From Altibacter lentus (GTDB lineage: Bacteria > Bacteroidota > Bacteroidia > Flavobacteriales > Flavobacteriaceae), in NCBI RefSeq assembly GCF_000746845.1, contig NZ_KN050846.1, forward strand, positions 2,434,963 through 2,498,962: 64,000 nt of DNA. Direction: 5' to 3'. Shown here one piece after another: positions 24,595-33,707 of the stretch. Both the position numbers and the translations under genes were made by a program. The first letter of the stretch is position 1; each line of letters begins with the position of its first letter. The notes under the pieces were generated by a model. It ran no database searches. It saw only the letters and a list, made by a program, of their open reading frames with translations, and had not been told where the DNA came from.

Positions 24595-27110
24595 TAGCTA
24601 TCGATTTTTTTGGTACGTAATCGTAAGGCATTTGCAATAACCGATACGGAACTAAAACTCATTGCCAAAGCTGCAATCATAGGTGATAATAACAAACCGA
24701 AAAACGGAAATAGGACTCCAGCCGCAATGGGCACACCTAAGGTATTATAGATGAAAGCGAAAAAGAGATTCTGCTTGATATTTCGCATAACCATATGGCT
24801 TAAATTTTTAGCTTTTACGATACCGTGCAAATCACCTTTTACCAAGGTTATCATCGCACTTTCTATGGCTACATCTGTACCTGTCCCCATAGCGATTCCC
24901 ACATTACTTTTTGCCAGTGCTGGTGCATCATTGATGCCATCACCTGCCATTGCGACCACCTTCCCTTCATTCTGCAATTTTTCAACTTCCTGCAACTTAT
25001 TTTCAGGTAACATACTGGCTTTAAAGTCAGCAAGGTTTAGCTCTGATGCTACGGCCTGTGCTGTATCGTGGTTATCGCCCGTGAGCATTATCACGGCAAT
25101 CCCCTTGTCCTGTAATTCCTTGATGGCCTTGGCGCTTGTTTTCTTGATTTTGTCGCCTATCACGACATAGCCTGAAACCTTACCATCAATAGCTAAATAC
25201 GAAACGGTTTTCCCTTGTTTTTGAAAGGATTGTGCTTCATCTTTCATAGCAGATGAAATAGTAGCCTTGGCATATTCCATCATCCTATCGTTTCCTAAAT
25301 CGAGCTTCTTGCCATCAACAGTACCTTCTACGCCTTTTCCCGTTATTGCGCTGAAATTTTCGGTTTTTGATAGTTCAACATTCTGCTGCTTTCCGTATTT
25401 CACAGTAGCTTCGGCCAATGGATGCTCGCTGGAACTGTTTAGAGATGCAATAAAATGTAGAATTTCGCTTTCGCTAAATTGTTTATCATCAAAAGAACCT
25501 ACCTTCTCCACCGTGGGTTTTCCCTCGGTAATTGTTCCGGTCTTATCAACAATAAGGGTATCTACCTTGTCCATTTTTTCAAGGGCTTCGGCATTCTTGA
25601 TAAGTACGCCATTCTGAGCGCCTTTACCAACACCCACCATAACGGACATCGGTGTTGCCAATCCTAATGCACACGGACAGGCGATAATCAATACGGCAAT
25701 GGCATTCACAAACCCATAGACATAAGCGGGTTCCGGACCCCAGATTGCCCAAACGATAAAGGTTATGACCGCAATAAATATGACTATTGGCACAAAATAG
25801 CCTGAAACCGTATCGGCCAATTTCTGGATAGGGGCACGACTGCGACTGGCATCATTTACCATTTTGATGATTTGGGAAAGTAATGTGTCGCTACCTACTT
25901 TTTCGGCCTCCATCAAGAACGACTGGTTGCCGTTTATGGTACCGCTACTTACTTTGTCATCTACAGATTTATTAACTGGAATGGGCTCTCCCGAAATCAT
26001 CGATTCATCTACAGTAGTTTCTCCTTCGGTAATTTTGCCATCAACAGGAATTTTATCTCCTGGTTTCACCCGTAATATATCTCCTTTTTCTATCTGGTCG
26101 ATGGAAACTTCTTCTTCATTTCCATCGACTACCTTAATAGCTTTATTGGGCGCAAGTTTTAAGAGTTCCTTGACCGCAGAATTGGTCTTACTGTGCGCAC
26201 GGGCCTCAAGTACCTGTCCGAGTAGCACGAGCGTTAAAATAACTGTGGTCGCCTCAAAATAAACAAATACAGTTCCTGATTCGGTTAAAAATTCTTGGGG
26301 GAAAAGCTGCGGAAACAGCATCCCGAAAACACTAAAAACCCAAGCCACTCCGGTACCTATCCCAATGAGCGTAAACATATTTAGATTCCAGGTGACGATA
26401 CTGCGATACGCACGTTCAAAAAACATCCACGTGGCATAGAAAACAACGGGAAGGGAAAGCACAAACTGAATCCAGTTCCAGTATTTTATTTCGAGAATAC
26501 TTTCCAAGGGATTTTTTGACAGCATTTCTGACATTGCTATGAAAAATATAGGCAATGTAAAAGCGACTGCTATCCAGAACTTTTTGAGCAATTTTTTATA
26601 GGTCTTTTCTTCTGCGGAAATATCGGGTTTCATCGGCACCAGGTCCATCCCACAAATAGGACAGTCTCCAGGTCCGTCTTTAACAACTTCAGGGTGCATA
26701 GGGCAGGTCCATTGCTCGGAAGTGGTGGCGGTTAAATTTTGTTCCTCGACCAAATCCATCCCGCAGACGGGGCAATCGCCCGGCCTTTCATAGGTCTTGT
26801 CTCCCTCGCAGTGCATTGGGCAATAGAACGTTCCCGTTCCCTTATCTTTGGGTTTTTGCTTTTTAGCGGAAGCGGAATCCTCTTTATGATGATGCTCGCC
26901 TGGTTTGTGGATAGAATACGTACCGCCGTCATCATTTAATATCTTTTGAAAAGTCTCGATAGGAATGTGATTATCCATTTCTATGATGGCTTCTGCCTTT
27001 TCCAAATTGACTGATGCACTGGTTACTCCCTCTATATTGGAAAGGGTTTTTTCGACGTGATTCTGGCAACCTTTGCAGGTCATTCCGTGTATGTGATAGG
27101 TATGTTTCAT
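24594..27110 (-). CDS. copA: Copper-translocating P1B ATPase (CopA type)
   Basis: 838 residues. N-terminal HMA domain with GMTCKGC (Cys12, Cys15), then a His-rich linker. Two heavy-metal-binding domains follow (FYCPMHCEGDKTYERPGDCP at about 95-114 and WTCPMHPEVVKDGPGDCPIC at about 134-153). The ATPase core is complete: TGE phosphatase motif region, CPC in the sixth helix (about 480), DKTGT (about 521), SSEHPLAEA and GDGINDAPALAKSNVG. CPC and the HMA domain indicate Cu+/Ag+ export from the cytoplasm. It is followed without a gap by the PepSY gene, and preceded within two bases by a small conserved gene. Confidence 0.95.
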   Translation of the reverse strand: MKHTYHIHGMTCKGCQNHVEKTLSNIEGVTSASVNLEKAEAIIEMDNHIPIETFQKILNDDGGTYSIHKPGEHHHKEDSASAKKQKPKDKGTGTFYCPMHCEGDKTYERPGDCPVCGMDLVEEQNLTATTSEQWTCPMHPEVVKDGPGDCPICGMDLVPMKPDISAEEKTYKKLLKKFWIAVAFTLPIFFIAMSEMLSKNPLESILEIKYWNWIQFVLSLPVVFYATWMFFERAYRSIVTWNLNMFTLIGIGTGVAWVFSVFGMLFPQLFPQEFLTESGTVFVYFEATTVILTLVLLGQVLEARAHSKTNSAVKELLKLAPNKAIKVVDGNEEEVSIDQIEKGDILRVKPGDKIPVDGKITEGETTVDESMISGEPIPVNKSVDDKVSSGTINGNQSFLMEAEKVGSDTLLSQIIKMVNDASRSRAPIQKLADTVSGYFVPIVIFIAVITFIVWAIWGPEPAYVYGFVNAIAVLIIACPCALGLATPMSVMVGVGKGAQNGVLIKNAEALEKMDKVDTLIVDKTGTITEGKPTVEKVGSFDDKQFSESEILHFIASLNSSSEHPLAEATVKYGKQQNVELSKTENFSAITGKGVEGTVDGKKLDLGNDRMMEYAKATISSAMKDEAQSFQKQGKTVSYLAIDGKVSGYVVIGDKIKKTSAKAIKELQDKGIAVIMLTGDNHDTAQAVASELNLADFKASMLPENKLQEVEKLQNEGKVVAMAGDGINDAPALAKSNVGIAMGTGTDVAIESAMITLVKGDLHGIVKAKNLSHMVMRNIKQNLFFAFIYNTLGVPIAAGVLFPFFGLLLSPMIAALAMSFSSVSVIANALRLRTKKIDS

Positions 27111-27111
27111 T

Positions 27112-27405
27112 TTATCTTAATTTTTTTCGCATTGCTTCAGAAATATTCTCTGCATAGACACCATAGGCATCGACCAATAATCCTTTAATTCCATTTTTTG
27201 ATGAAATAGCGTAAAGAACGCTGTTGTCATCGGTACTGCTCATTCCTTCAAAACGATGCATCTCATCTACATCGAAATCCTCTGGATGTAATTTTAGCTT
27301 TAGCGCATTACATTCAATGTGTCCCGAACATAAATTAAAATCGTAGGTATAACCTTTCTTTTGCAAGTGGGTCATTGTTTGGGAAAGGGTATCGAATGTT
27401 TTCAT
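27112..27405 (-). CDS. Small conserved Bacteroidota protein (often misnamed PRPP synthetase)
   Basis: 97 residues from the ATG at 27405; a longer frame would overlap the permease end. Sequence MKTFDTLSQTMTHLQKKG, then KLHPEDFDVDEMHRFEGM and GLLVDAYGVYAE. Proteins of this kind are common in Bacteroidota and are labelled phosphoribosylpyrophosphate synthetase in databases, but no phosphoribosyltransferase-type PRPP motif is visible. It contains Cys in NLCSGHIECNA, which may relate to its copper-cluster location, two bases before copA. Function unknown. Confidence 0.75.
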   Translation of the reverse strand: MKTFDTLSQTMTHLQKKGYTYDFNLCSGHIECNALKLKLHPEDFDVDEMHRFEGMSSTDDNSVLYAISSKNGIKGLLVDAYGVYAENISEAMRKKLR

Positions 27406-27416
27406 AGCCACTAATT

Positions 27417-28643
27417 TTAGTTGATTAAAAATTTTACAATCAGTCCTCCTGCAAGCCATATATAACAGATGAAGGCTGCATATTTTAAAACACTTTCCAA
27501 CAATGGACTTTTGGGTACCATCTCGCTCATTGAATGTTCTACATCTTTTTTCTTGAAAAAACCCAGATAAACGAGATAGGCCGAAATGATGAGAAAAGCA
27601 ACGTTCAAGAAAAAGGTATAATCAATCTTGAAAAATTCGCTATCCTGAATCTTCACTTGTGATGAATCTGGTAGCATATTCAATGCATCAAACCCATAAT
27701 GTAGCGTCAATGCCGTACCAATTAATGCTGTAAACAATAAAAACGTGATAAACAATGACATTTTCCAACCATAATACTTTGCATTGATTCTCAGTACTGG
27801 AAAAACCACCAAATCGCTAAAAAAAAAGGCCATTACGCCAGCAAAACTCACGCCTTTTCCGAATAGTAACGCTGCTAACGGAATGTTGCCCATTGAACCG
27901 ATAAAAGTCAAAAATGCGGCAACCGGACCGACCACGATATGTTCCAGAATTTCGAAAAATGTGAAATCTGTATTGCCTTGACCGCTATTGATAAATAAGG
28001 TCTGAAAGAACGAATCTGGCACAAAAGCCGCTGTAATACCCGCAACGGTAAAACCTACGGTTACATCCTTCCAGACCATTTGCCATTCCATCTTGTATTT
28101 TTTGGCAACGCGCGCCCAACTGTCTTCGTTCTTGATTTGTTTCTTCCAATCTTTGGAACCGTCCATCTCATCATCATCTTCATTTTCCAGACTTTTGCGG
28201 GCTTTTTCGATGAGTTTTTTAGGATTGATGAGTCGTATCAAAATCCACGAAATACCAATCAAGAGAATACCACCTACATATTCGCCCACCACAAACTGCC
28301 AACCCAAAAAGATGGAAATGATAATCCCCAATTCTATGACGAGATTGGTCGATGCCAACAGAAAGGCAATGGAAGACACAAAACTTGCCCCTTTCTTAAA
28401 AATGGATTTTGTACCTGCCAAAGCAGAAAAACTGCACGAGCTACTTATAAAACCGAAAAACGTGCCCAAAAGCACACTTTTGCCTTCGTTTTCGCCCATT
28501 GTTTTTTGCATCTTCTTTTCGGTCACGAAAATCTGTATCATACTACTGATGATATAACCCAAAATGAATGCCCAAAGCGCCATCCAGAAAAATCCGGTAG
28601 TCGTATAGGCGGCTTCGCCCCATTGTTTTAAAAATTCGTTCAC
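27417..28643 (-). CDS. Permease (UPF0718/ArsP_1 family)
   Basis: 408 residues from a GTG start, about ten helices in two halves split by a charged cytoplasmic loop (about 150-185). Signature SSSCSFSALAGTKSIFKKGA at about 67-86 and a second repeat with GSMGNIPLAALLFGKGVSFA, matching the permease family that includes ArsP. The conserved Cys in the first repeat may bind a soft metal or organo-metalloid. In this position it may serve copper or arsenic export; substrate not certain. Confidence 0.85.
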   Translation of the reverse strand: MNEFLKQWGEAAYTTTGFFWMALWAFILGYIISSMIQIFVTEKKMQKTMGENEGKSVLLGTFFGFISSSCSFSALAGTKSIFKKGASFVSSIAFLLASTNLVIELGIIISIFLGWQFVVGEYVGGILLIGISWILIRLINPKKLIEKARKSLENEDDDEMDGSKDWKKQIKNEDSWARVAKKYKMEWQMVWKDVTVGFTVAGITAAFVPDSFFQTLFINSGQGNTDFTFFEILEHIVVGPVAAFLTFIGSMGNIPLAALLFGKGVSFAGVMAFFFSDLVVFPVLRINAKYYGWKMSLFITFLLFTALIGTALTLHYGFDALNMLPDSSQVKIQDSEFFKIDYTFFLNVAFLIISAYLVYLGFFKKKDVEHSMSEMVPKSPLLESVLKYAAFICYIWLAGGLIVKFLIN

Positions 28644-28729
28644 GGTTTAAACTGTATTAGTTTTTTATTCGTTGATGATACACGTGTTTTTAATTTCTTT
28701 ATCATTGAGCTTTGGTTGACCATATCTTG

Positions 28730-29308
28730 CTATTTTACTTTGAATGGAATTACTACTTTAACTTTTTCCCAAGCCAATGTTATCTCACCTTCAGTATCGC
28801 TAATCTTATGGATACTATATTCTAAGTGTTCTTTTAGACTATCCGCAATAATAGGTTTTAACTTAAACCGTATCACATCATCATTTTCGTCATATTCATC
28901 CTTTCCGTGCTGGTTCCAATTGGAATTTAAAATGATGGTCCATTCTTCTTTTGAAGGAATGGTGAAAAATCCATATTTACCTGCTTTCAGTTCCTTACCA
29001 TCTATTTCTAAATCCGTATCCGTCTCTATCCACGTAGCCATATGTGCTCCTGCTTGCCAGACTTTGTCATACGCCAGCAAACCACCAAAAATCATCCTGT
29101 CCCTAACCCCTGGCGATGAATAATCAATATGGATGTGCGCATTACCAATGGTCGCCATTGCAGAGGTGTGGGGGCTTAACACTTTTTTTGGCGGTTGTTC
29201 TATGGTTTTTTCTTTCGACTGTTCCGGCAATGGCTCGGTTTTCTTCTCTTTACAACTGATAATAAGAAGAAGACCGAACACTATACTAATTGAAATATAT
29301 CTACTCAT
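28730..29308 (-). CDS. DUF2911 lipoprotein
   Basis: 192 residues. Lipoprotein signal ends GLLLIISC, then a charged linker. The DUF2911 domain contains SSPGVRDRMIFGGL, WQAGAHMATWIETD and GKYGFFTIPSKEEWTIILN. DUF2911 proteins are periplasmic or outer-membrane lipoproteins of unknown function, common in Bacteroidota. It lies six bases downstream of the SnoaL-like gene. Confidence 0.85.
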   Translation of the reverse strand: MSRYISISIVFGLLLIISCKEKKTEPLPEQSKEKTIEQPPKKVLSPHTSAMATIGNAHIHIDYSSPGVRDRMIFGGLLAYDKVWQAGAHMATWIETDTDLEIDGKELKAGKYGFFTIPSKEEWTIILNSNWNQHGKDEYDENDDVIRFKLKPIIADSLKEHLEYSIHKISDTEGEITLAWEKVKVVIPFKVK

Positions 29309-29314
29309 CGGATG

Positions 29315-29791
29315 TTACTTAGTATTTCTTGAAGATGAATGGGTTTTTATTATTTTCCATTTTCCATCTATTTTTTTAAGGATTGAGGTTGCTACCCCTT
29401 TTTTCTTTATGGTCCGGCTATTTCCCTTGTCGTCCGGATTGAGGACAATGGTATATATGTACGTTTCGGTAGTAAAGGCATAGGGTACATCTACCTTGGC
29501 ATCGATTTCATAATCTGTAAATTCGAATTTTTCAAAGTGACCCAATTCCGGTCCTAAATGATGTTCTATATAGTGGCTGTACGTACCCTCGACGCCTCCC
29601 GATTCAAAAACCTCGGAATCCTCGGTAAATAATTCGAAAGTACCATCGGTCGTTAGGTTTTGTAGGGCATCCTTATAGCTTTTCATTACTGTAAGCACTG
29701 CTTCTTTTTCTGTTTTTGCATCTTGTCCAAATAGTGGGCTTGTCGCTATTATGAGCAACATTACCACCGTAGTTAATTTTAGTGTTTTCAT
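29315..29791 (-). CDS. Secreted SnoaL/NTF2-like protein
   Basis: 158 residues with a signal peptide (MKTLKLTTVVMLLIIATSPL). The cone-shaped NTF2-like fold is suggested by AVLTVMKSYKDALQNLTTDG, followed by ELFTEDSEVFESGG and a final WKIIKTHSSSRN. Such domains bind small ligands or act as enzymes; the function here is unknown. Cotranscription with the DUF2911 gene is likely. Confidence 0.78.
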   Translation of the reverse strand: MKTLKLTTVVMLLIIATSPLFGQDAKTEKEAVLTVMKSYKDALQNLTTDGTFELFTEDSEVFESGGVEGTYSHYIEHHLGPELGHFEKFEFTDYEIDAKVDVPYAFTTETYIYTIVLNPDDKGNSRTIKKKGVATSILKKIDGKWKIIKTHSSSRNTK

Positions 29792-29809
29792 ACTTTTAGT
29801 TTTTAAAGG

Positions 29810-30358
29810 TTATTTATTTACTCGAATTCTATTCACATTTGCGATACCAAAGACCAGGACGAAAAACCGCAGTGCCACTTCAAGCGCCACCAGGATTTTC
29901 GCGGGTAAGGAAATTGGGACTATATCACCATATCCTACTGATGAGAATGTTATCAAACTAAAATAGGATAAATCAAAAAATACCGACAGTCCATCATTGC
30001 CAATACTGTTGTTCATTTTAAAATGAATAGCATCCACAAACTGTAACGCCGTGTAATCTATTGTAAACGATAAAACTATCAACACAATCAGATATCCGAA
30101 CAAGACCAGTACGTGGCTCAATAGATGGCTCTGACCAATTATCTTCATTAATTGGTTAAAGGACAAGGCTATAATAAATCCTATTTTTAGTAATGTTAAG
30201 GCAAGAAGTATACCTATAGCCAAAACCCCTTCCATAGTAGGTAGCGCATACAGTTCGATTACTGAAGCAATAAGCAGCACCAATAGAACATACTTTGAGC
30301 TATTGAAAAGCTGCCCATAAAACGCCTCTGTGGTTTCTATGTCTTTTTCTTTATCCAT
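29810..30358 (-). CDS. Potassium channel family protein (Ion_trans_2)
   Basis: 182 residues with four N-terminal or central hydrophobic segments and a pore region FSSVGYGDIVPISLPAKI at about 138-155. The intact TxGYG-type filter (SVGYG) indicates K+ selectivity. There is no C-terminal RCK regulatory domain; the protein ends soon after the last helix. It may help control membrane potential under copper stress. Compare the degenerate filter in the small protein at 2285-2611. Confidence 0.88.
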   Translation of the reverse strand: MDKEKDIETTEAFYGQLFNSSKYVLLVLLIASVIELYALPTMEGVLAIGILLALTLLKIGFIIALSFNQLMKIIGQSHLLSHVLVLFGYLIVLIVLSFTIDYTALQFVDAIHFKMNNSIGNDGLSVFFDLSYFSLITFSSVGYGDIVPISLPAKILVALEVALRFFVLVFGIANVNRIRVNK

Positions 30359-30418
30359 TCTTATTTGTTAACTGTAAAAATCTCATCATAGGTCTTTGTT
30401 TCGAGTTTGCTTATTCTT

Positions 30419-30553
30419 CTAACCAAAAAACTGCAACGCCAATGCACCACCAATTATTAATGTTAGGATTGTATACACTATATAGTTAGTCCATTTCTTT
30501 AATGGACTTTTACTTTGCGCTTTGCCATTATTTGTATTGCAGCAATCCTTCAT
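30419..30553 (-). CDS. Small membrane protein with N-terminal CC motif (44 aa)
   Basis: 44 codons from ATG at 30553 to TAG at 30419: MKDCCNTNNGKAQSKSPLKK, then a single hydrophobic helix TNYIVYTILTLIIGGALALQ. The adjacent cysteines before a positively charged patch and one helix fit the small copper- or mercury-linked membrane peptides seen in Bacteroidota. It is 65 bases upstream of the K+ channel gene. Confidence 0.6.
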   Translation of the reverse strand: MKDCCNTNNGKAQSKSPLKKWTNYIVYTILTLIIGGALALQFFG

Positions 30554-30719
30554 CAACTTTATATATTTTTTCAGCTTGAGATTATGAAACTGAAATTATT
30601 AGGTTATACTTGAAGATGAGAGGCGAACTGGTATTAACCAATAAACCAATCTGAAATGCTCACCTCCCAAAATCAAGTAATCTTCACTAAACTTCTCTTT
30701 TTCAATAATCCTCTATTTT

Positions 30720-30780
30720 GCCCGGAAAGGGAAGAGCTTCATCATCACTAATTGATGCATCGTCTCTTCCATATTCGGGC
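30720..30780. repeat. Long imperfect hairpin A
   Basis: Nested arms: GCCCG/CGGGC (outer), GGAAGAG/CTCTTCC (middle) and CATCA/TGATG (inner), separated by small symmetric loops. Confidence 0.7.
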
Positions 30781-30825
30781 TACTATTAACCAAATCAACT
30801 TTTCTTTTTCAATAAATTTATTGTG

Positions 30826-30886
30826 CCTAATTAAGAGAAAGGGCCTTAAAAACCAACCAGAAATACGTGCCCTCTCTCTTATTAGG
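30826..30886. repeat. Long imperfect hairpin B
   Basis: Outer arms CCTAA/TTAGG extend into TAAGAGAAAGGGC pairing with GCCCTCTCTCTTA (one mismatch), leaving a 24-base loop. Confidence 0.7.
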
Positions 30887-30899
30887 ACTTAAATTTTTG

Positions 30900-30955
30900 C
30901 CTGACTTGGGAAGGAACTAACACTAACCATCAATTATTTTCCTTCCCACGACAGG
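30900..30955. repeat. Long imperfect hairpin C
   Basis: CCTG/CAGG outer arms, then a perfect nine-base pairing GGGAAGGAA/TTCCTTCCC with a 22-base loop. Confidence 0.7.
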
Positions 30956-31048
30956 ACTTATAAACTATTCTATATTCTCCAAAAACTCTATAACTATCTG
31001 TTAACTAATAAACCAGAACAAGAAAAGGACTTCTTGGATAGGGATAAT

Positions 31049-31603
31049 CTATTGAATAGTCTTTTCTACTTTGCCACACTTAAGCATCTTGCTCCCGTAA
31101 TACGGATTCCTCACTTCACCCTTTTGGCTCAACCACGCGCTACCATTATCGTACATTGGGCAAAATTGTTGGTACAATGTATTTTTTGTTCCAGTAATGG
31201 CCACCATATCCGTGATATCCTTGCTTAACGTTTTAAAATGTTCGCGTTGGTGGTCTATGGCGCTTTCGGCAATATGCACGGCGTGTTCGGTGGCATCTTC
31301 TATAATATCTGCCAGCTCGCTTTGTTGTTCTTTTGTATAGTTACTGCTGTCAAATGCTTTTAAGGAAGCCACTAATGTAGTGCCTAATTGTGCCGCTTTT
31401 TTGGTATCATCAGCCACCAAGGCATCTTTTAGGTTGAAATAGTCATTTAAAATTACTTCTGCCTTTGCATCAGTCTTGGTATCCATCATTTTACTATGGT
31501 CCATTTTCATATTGATGTGGTCCATTTTATCTTTTTCCTGTGCATAAACAAAAGAAACTGTTAACAATAGCATTGCTGCTATACTCATTTTTATCTTTTT
31601 CAT
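31049..31603 (-). CDS. Secreted DUF3347 protein
   Basis: The start was set to the ATG at 31603 ([20 protein letters not shown], a signal peptide). 184 residues. A His/Met-rich segment ([11 protein letters not shown]) comes first, followed by the DUF3347 bundle with [20 protein letters not shown] and [10 protein letters not shown]. The conserved Cys-Pro-Met and terminal Cys-Gly positions, plus the Met-rich head, suggest periplasmic copper binding. It closely resembles the protein at 32077-32694. Confidence 0.85.
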   Translation of the reverse strand: MKKIKMSIAAMLLLTVSFVYAQEKDKMDHINMKMDHSKMMDTKTDAKAEVILNDYFNLKDALVADDTKKAAQLGTTLVASLKAFDSSNYTKEQQSELADIIEDATEHAVHIAESAIDHQREHFKTLSKDITDMVAITGTKNTLYQQFCPMYDNGSAWLSQKGEVRNPYYGSKMLKCGKVEKTIQ

Positions 31604-31623
31604 AATTTTAATTTTTAGATTAT

Positions 31624-32076
31624 TTATAAACTGTCTTTTAATTGTGTTACCCAATTGATGATTTCTTCCGTTTCTTCTTTCGAGAACTTGGCGTCTCTAT
31701 GAATTAAGGTGTATGAATTCAAGGGCATCTCACCACTTTCAATTTGCTTGATGATAGACCTTAATTTACTTGTCTTTCTGCGACTTGACAATGAATCCCA
31801 TTCGTTGAAATTTAGCTCTGCCTTACCTTCTTTAATGTGGTCTTCCAAGAACCAAGCAACTGGCTGAACTCGATTATACCAAGGATATTGGGTGTTGTTA
31901 CTGTGACAATCATAGCAGGAAACCTGTATCTTTTTCTGAATAGCCTCCGGAACCTTATGCACCACCATAAAATCTGTTTGGGGCACGGTATCGTTTTGGT
32001 TATAGTTCACCGGAATAAACTGAATGAGCACAAGCGCCACCAAAAGAATTCCCGCTATGATTTTTACAATCTTCAT
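31624..32076 (-). CDS. Haem-binding domain protein
   Basis: 150 residues with an N-terminal membrane anchor or signal ([20 protein letters not shown]). The Haem_bd domain contains [20 protein letters not shown] at about residue 53 (CxxCH haem attachment) and a late [20 protein letters not shown] segment with a possible distal Met ligand. It starts directly after the TAA of the DUF3347 lipoprotein gene. It is likely a periplasmic monohaem cytochrome in the copper cluster, perhaps an electron partner of the oxidase. Confidence 0.88.
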   Translation of the reverse strand: MKIVKIIAGILLVALVLIQFIPVNYNQNDTVPQTDFMVVHKVPEAIQKKIQVSCYDCHSNNTQYPWYNRVQPVAWFLEDHIKEGKAELNFNEWDSLSSRRKTSKLRSIIKQIESGEMPLNSYTLIHRDAKFSKEETEEIINWVTQLKDSL

Positions 32077-32694
32077 TTAGTTGATTTCTTTCTGGACTTT
32101 ACCGCAGGTTAACATTTTACTACCGTAATACGGATTCTTAACGTCCTTGCTCGTGCTCAACCAAGCGCTACCGCCATCATACATTGGGCAAAACTGTTGG
32201 TACAAGGTGTTTTCTGTTCCTGTAATAGCAACCATATCTGTTACATCCTTGCTCAATACTTTAAAGTGCTCTCGCTGGTGTGTTATATCGCTTTCTGAAA
32301 TGTGCTCTGCGTGTTCTACCGCATCCTCAACGATGTCCTTTAAATCTGATTGCTGCGTATCGGTGTATTCTGAAATATCGAGCTTTCCTAAGGTTGTTGC
32401 GAGGCTTGCCCCAAGTTCTTTGGCTTTGGCATTATCATCGTTAACCAAAGCGTCCTTAAGTTTAAAATAGTCGGTCAAAATAGCTTCTGCTTTTGCGTCT
32501 TGACCATTGTTCATTGCTATTTCATCATCTTCATTCATTGGTTTATCATCCATCATATCATCCATCGATTCTTGATGCATCTCATTACTCATAGGCGCTG
32601 TGGGTTCGTTTTTGTTTCCGTCTTTGCAGGCAGTAGCACTAAATAGAACTAATGCCAGTCCGGCAATCATTACATTTTGTTTCATCATTTTCAT
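32077..32694 (-). CDS. DUF3347 lipoprotein 1
   Basis: 205 residues. Lipoprotein signal (VLFSATAC), then a Met/Asp-rich stretch ([20 protein letters not shown]) and the DUF3347 domain ending [20 protein letters not shown] and [10 protein letters not shown]. This is the closest paralogue of the 31049 protein. Its TAA is immediately followed by the haem-binding gene's ATG. Likely a copper-binding periplasmic lipoprotein. Confidence 0.86.
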   Translation of the reverse strand: MKMMKQNVMIAGLALVLFSATACKDGNKNEPTAPMSNEMHQESMDDMMDDKPMNEDDEIAMNNGQDAKAEAILTDYFKLKDALVNDDNAKAKELGASLATTLGKLDISEYTDTQQSDLKDIVEDAVEHAEHISESDITHQREHFKVLSKDVTDMVAITGTENTLYQQFCPMYDGGSAWLSTSKDVKNPYYGSKMLTCGKVQKEIN

Positions 32695-32711
32695 AATTAT
32701 ATATTTAAGGG

Positions 32712-33248
32712 TTATTTATTAATGGTTTTTTTGACCGACCCGCACTTCAGCATTTTCTCTCCGAAATAGGGATTGGTAATTTCTTTTACATCTGCATACC
32801 AATAGGCTCCTTCATTGTTAAATGCCATTGGGCAGTATTTTTTGTATATGGTTCCTTCAGATAAGGCATCTTCAAACATAGGCCCCGCCTTTTCCGTGAA
32901 CTGTGCAAAAAGTTCCCTGACCTCTTCTATATCTTGAGCATCAGCCATTTGTTGTGCGAGCTGTTTCATCTCCATTCGTTCTTCACCAAATGATGCTGCC
33001 ATATCCTTGCTAATGGATTTTGCTTGACTCTCATCGCTTTTTGCCAGCGCCATCTTGATTTCAAGGTAATTGTGCCATACCTTCCCGGTCATCCCGTCTA
33101 TAAAGCCTTGGTCTGCCACATCTGCAGTGTTTTCTTTTGCGGTCTTTACCTCTTCAGGTGTGTTAATCTCTACAGTTTGTTTTTCCTTGCAGCTAATAAA
33201 TGCTATAAGTGCAAAAGCTGCGATTGTTGTTTTCATTAGTGTTTTCAT
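32712..33248 (-). CDS. DUF3347-type lipoprotein 2
   Basis: 178 residues. Signal with lipobox (ALIAFISC), then a more divergent DUF3347 domain: [20 protein letters not shown] and [12 protein letters not shown]. It lacks the Met-rich linker of lipoprotein 1. The start could also be the internal Met at 33236. It is the first gene after the multicopper oxidase gap and probably leads the 33.2-31.0 kb operon. Confidence 0.83.
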   Translation of the reverse strand: MKTLMKTTIAAFALIAFISCKEKQTVEINTPEEVKTAKENTADVADQGFIDGMTGKVWHNYLEIKMALAKSDESQAKSISKDMAASFGEERMEMKQLAQQMADAQDIEEVRELFAQFTEKAGPMFEDALSEGTIYKKYCPMAFNNEGAYWYADVKEITNPYFGEKMLKCGSVKKTINK

Positions 33249-33467
33249 TATTCTTATTTTAAATTGTTACTCTTTAAACTTTTACAAATGACCTGTAGGT
33301 TCCATCTAAATATCATCAGATTATAATAGACATTCAACAATCAACTGTTTAATTATTTTTTATAAAAACAATATCGAAAAGCGTTATTGTTTTAGGTCGA
33401 TACATTGGTTTTAAAAATCCGATACTGTTAAACTTCAGAACCTTCCTGTATCCCTATTATTGAGTTA

Positions 33468-33548
33468 TTACTTTTTTCTTTTACCGGCTATAAAAAATAT
33501 TAACCATCCCAAAAGGGCAAGTCCTATTATCCACCAAAATATCATCAT
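33468..33548 (-). CDS. Very small single-helix membrane protein (26 aa)
   Basis: An ATG at 33548 opens 26 codons: MMIFWWIIGLALLGWLIFFI followed by a positive tail AGKRKK. This is a classic single-pass small membrane protein with a cytoplasmic-positive end. It lies between the multicopper oxidase and DUF3347 genes. No homology can be assigned. Confidence 0.45.
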   Translation of the reverse strand: MMIFWWIIGLALLGWLIFFIAGKRKK

Positions 33549-33707
33549 ACCTTTAATTTTTATAATTATCGTTTTAAGAAAGATTACCCTCTATATGTTG
33601 TTTTCGCTCCTTTGTCAATTTTCCCATCATATGAGTACCCCTTCCTATCATTTTATTATTGTTCGTTAATCTTAATACTTATTGTTAAGGTGTTAATCAA
33701 GGAACTT

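Larger units (their letters stand above)
30554..31048. other. Gene-free region with a run of long hairpins
   Basis: 495 bases without a reading frame of note. It holds three long inverted repeats (30720-30780, 30826-30886, 30900-30955), a weaker fourth (about 30608-30685), and a direct repeat CTTTTTCAATAA at 30697 and 30804. Several AACCAA-type motifs recur in the loops and linkers. Confidence 0.7.

Noticed and set aside
25444-25457. GCTTTCGC sequence in copA as a further palindrome copy
   Set aside because: Only the left half is present (followed by TAAATT), so it does not support the palindrome family.
30608-30955. Integron attC-like array
   Set aside because: The hairpins lack recognisable RYYYAAC/GTTRRRY core sites and no cassette genes or integron integrase lie beside them.
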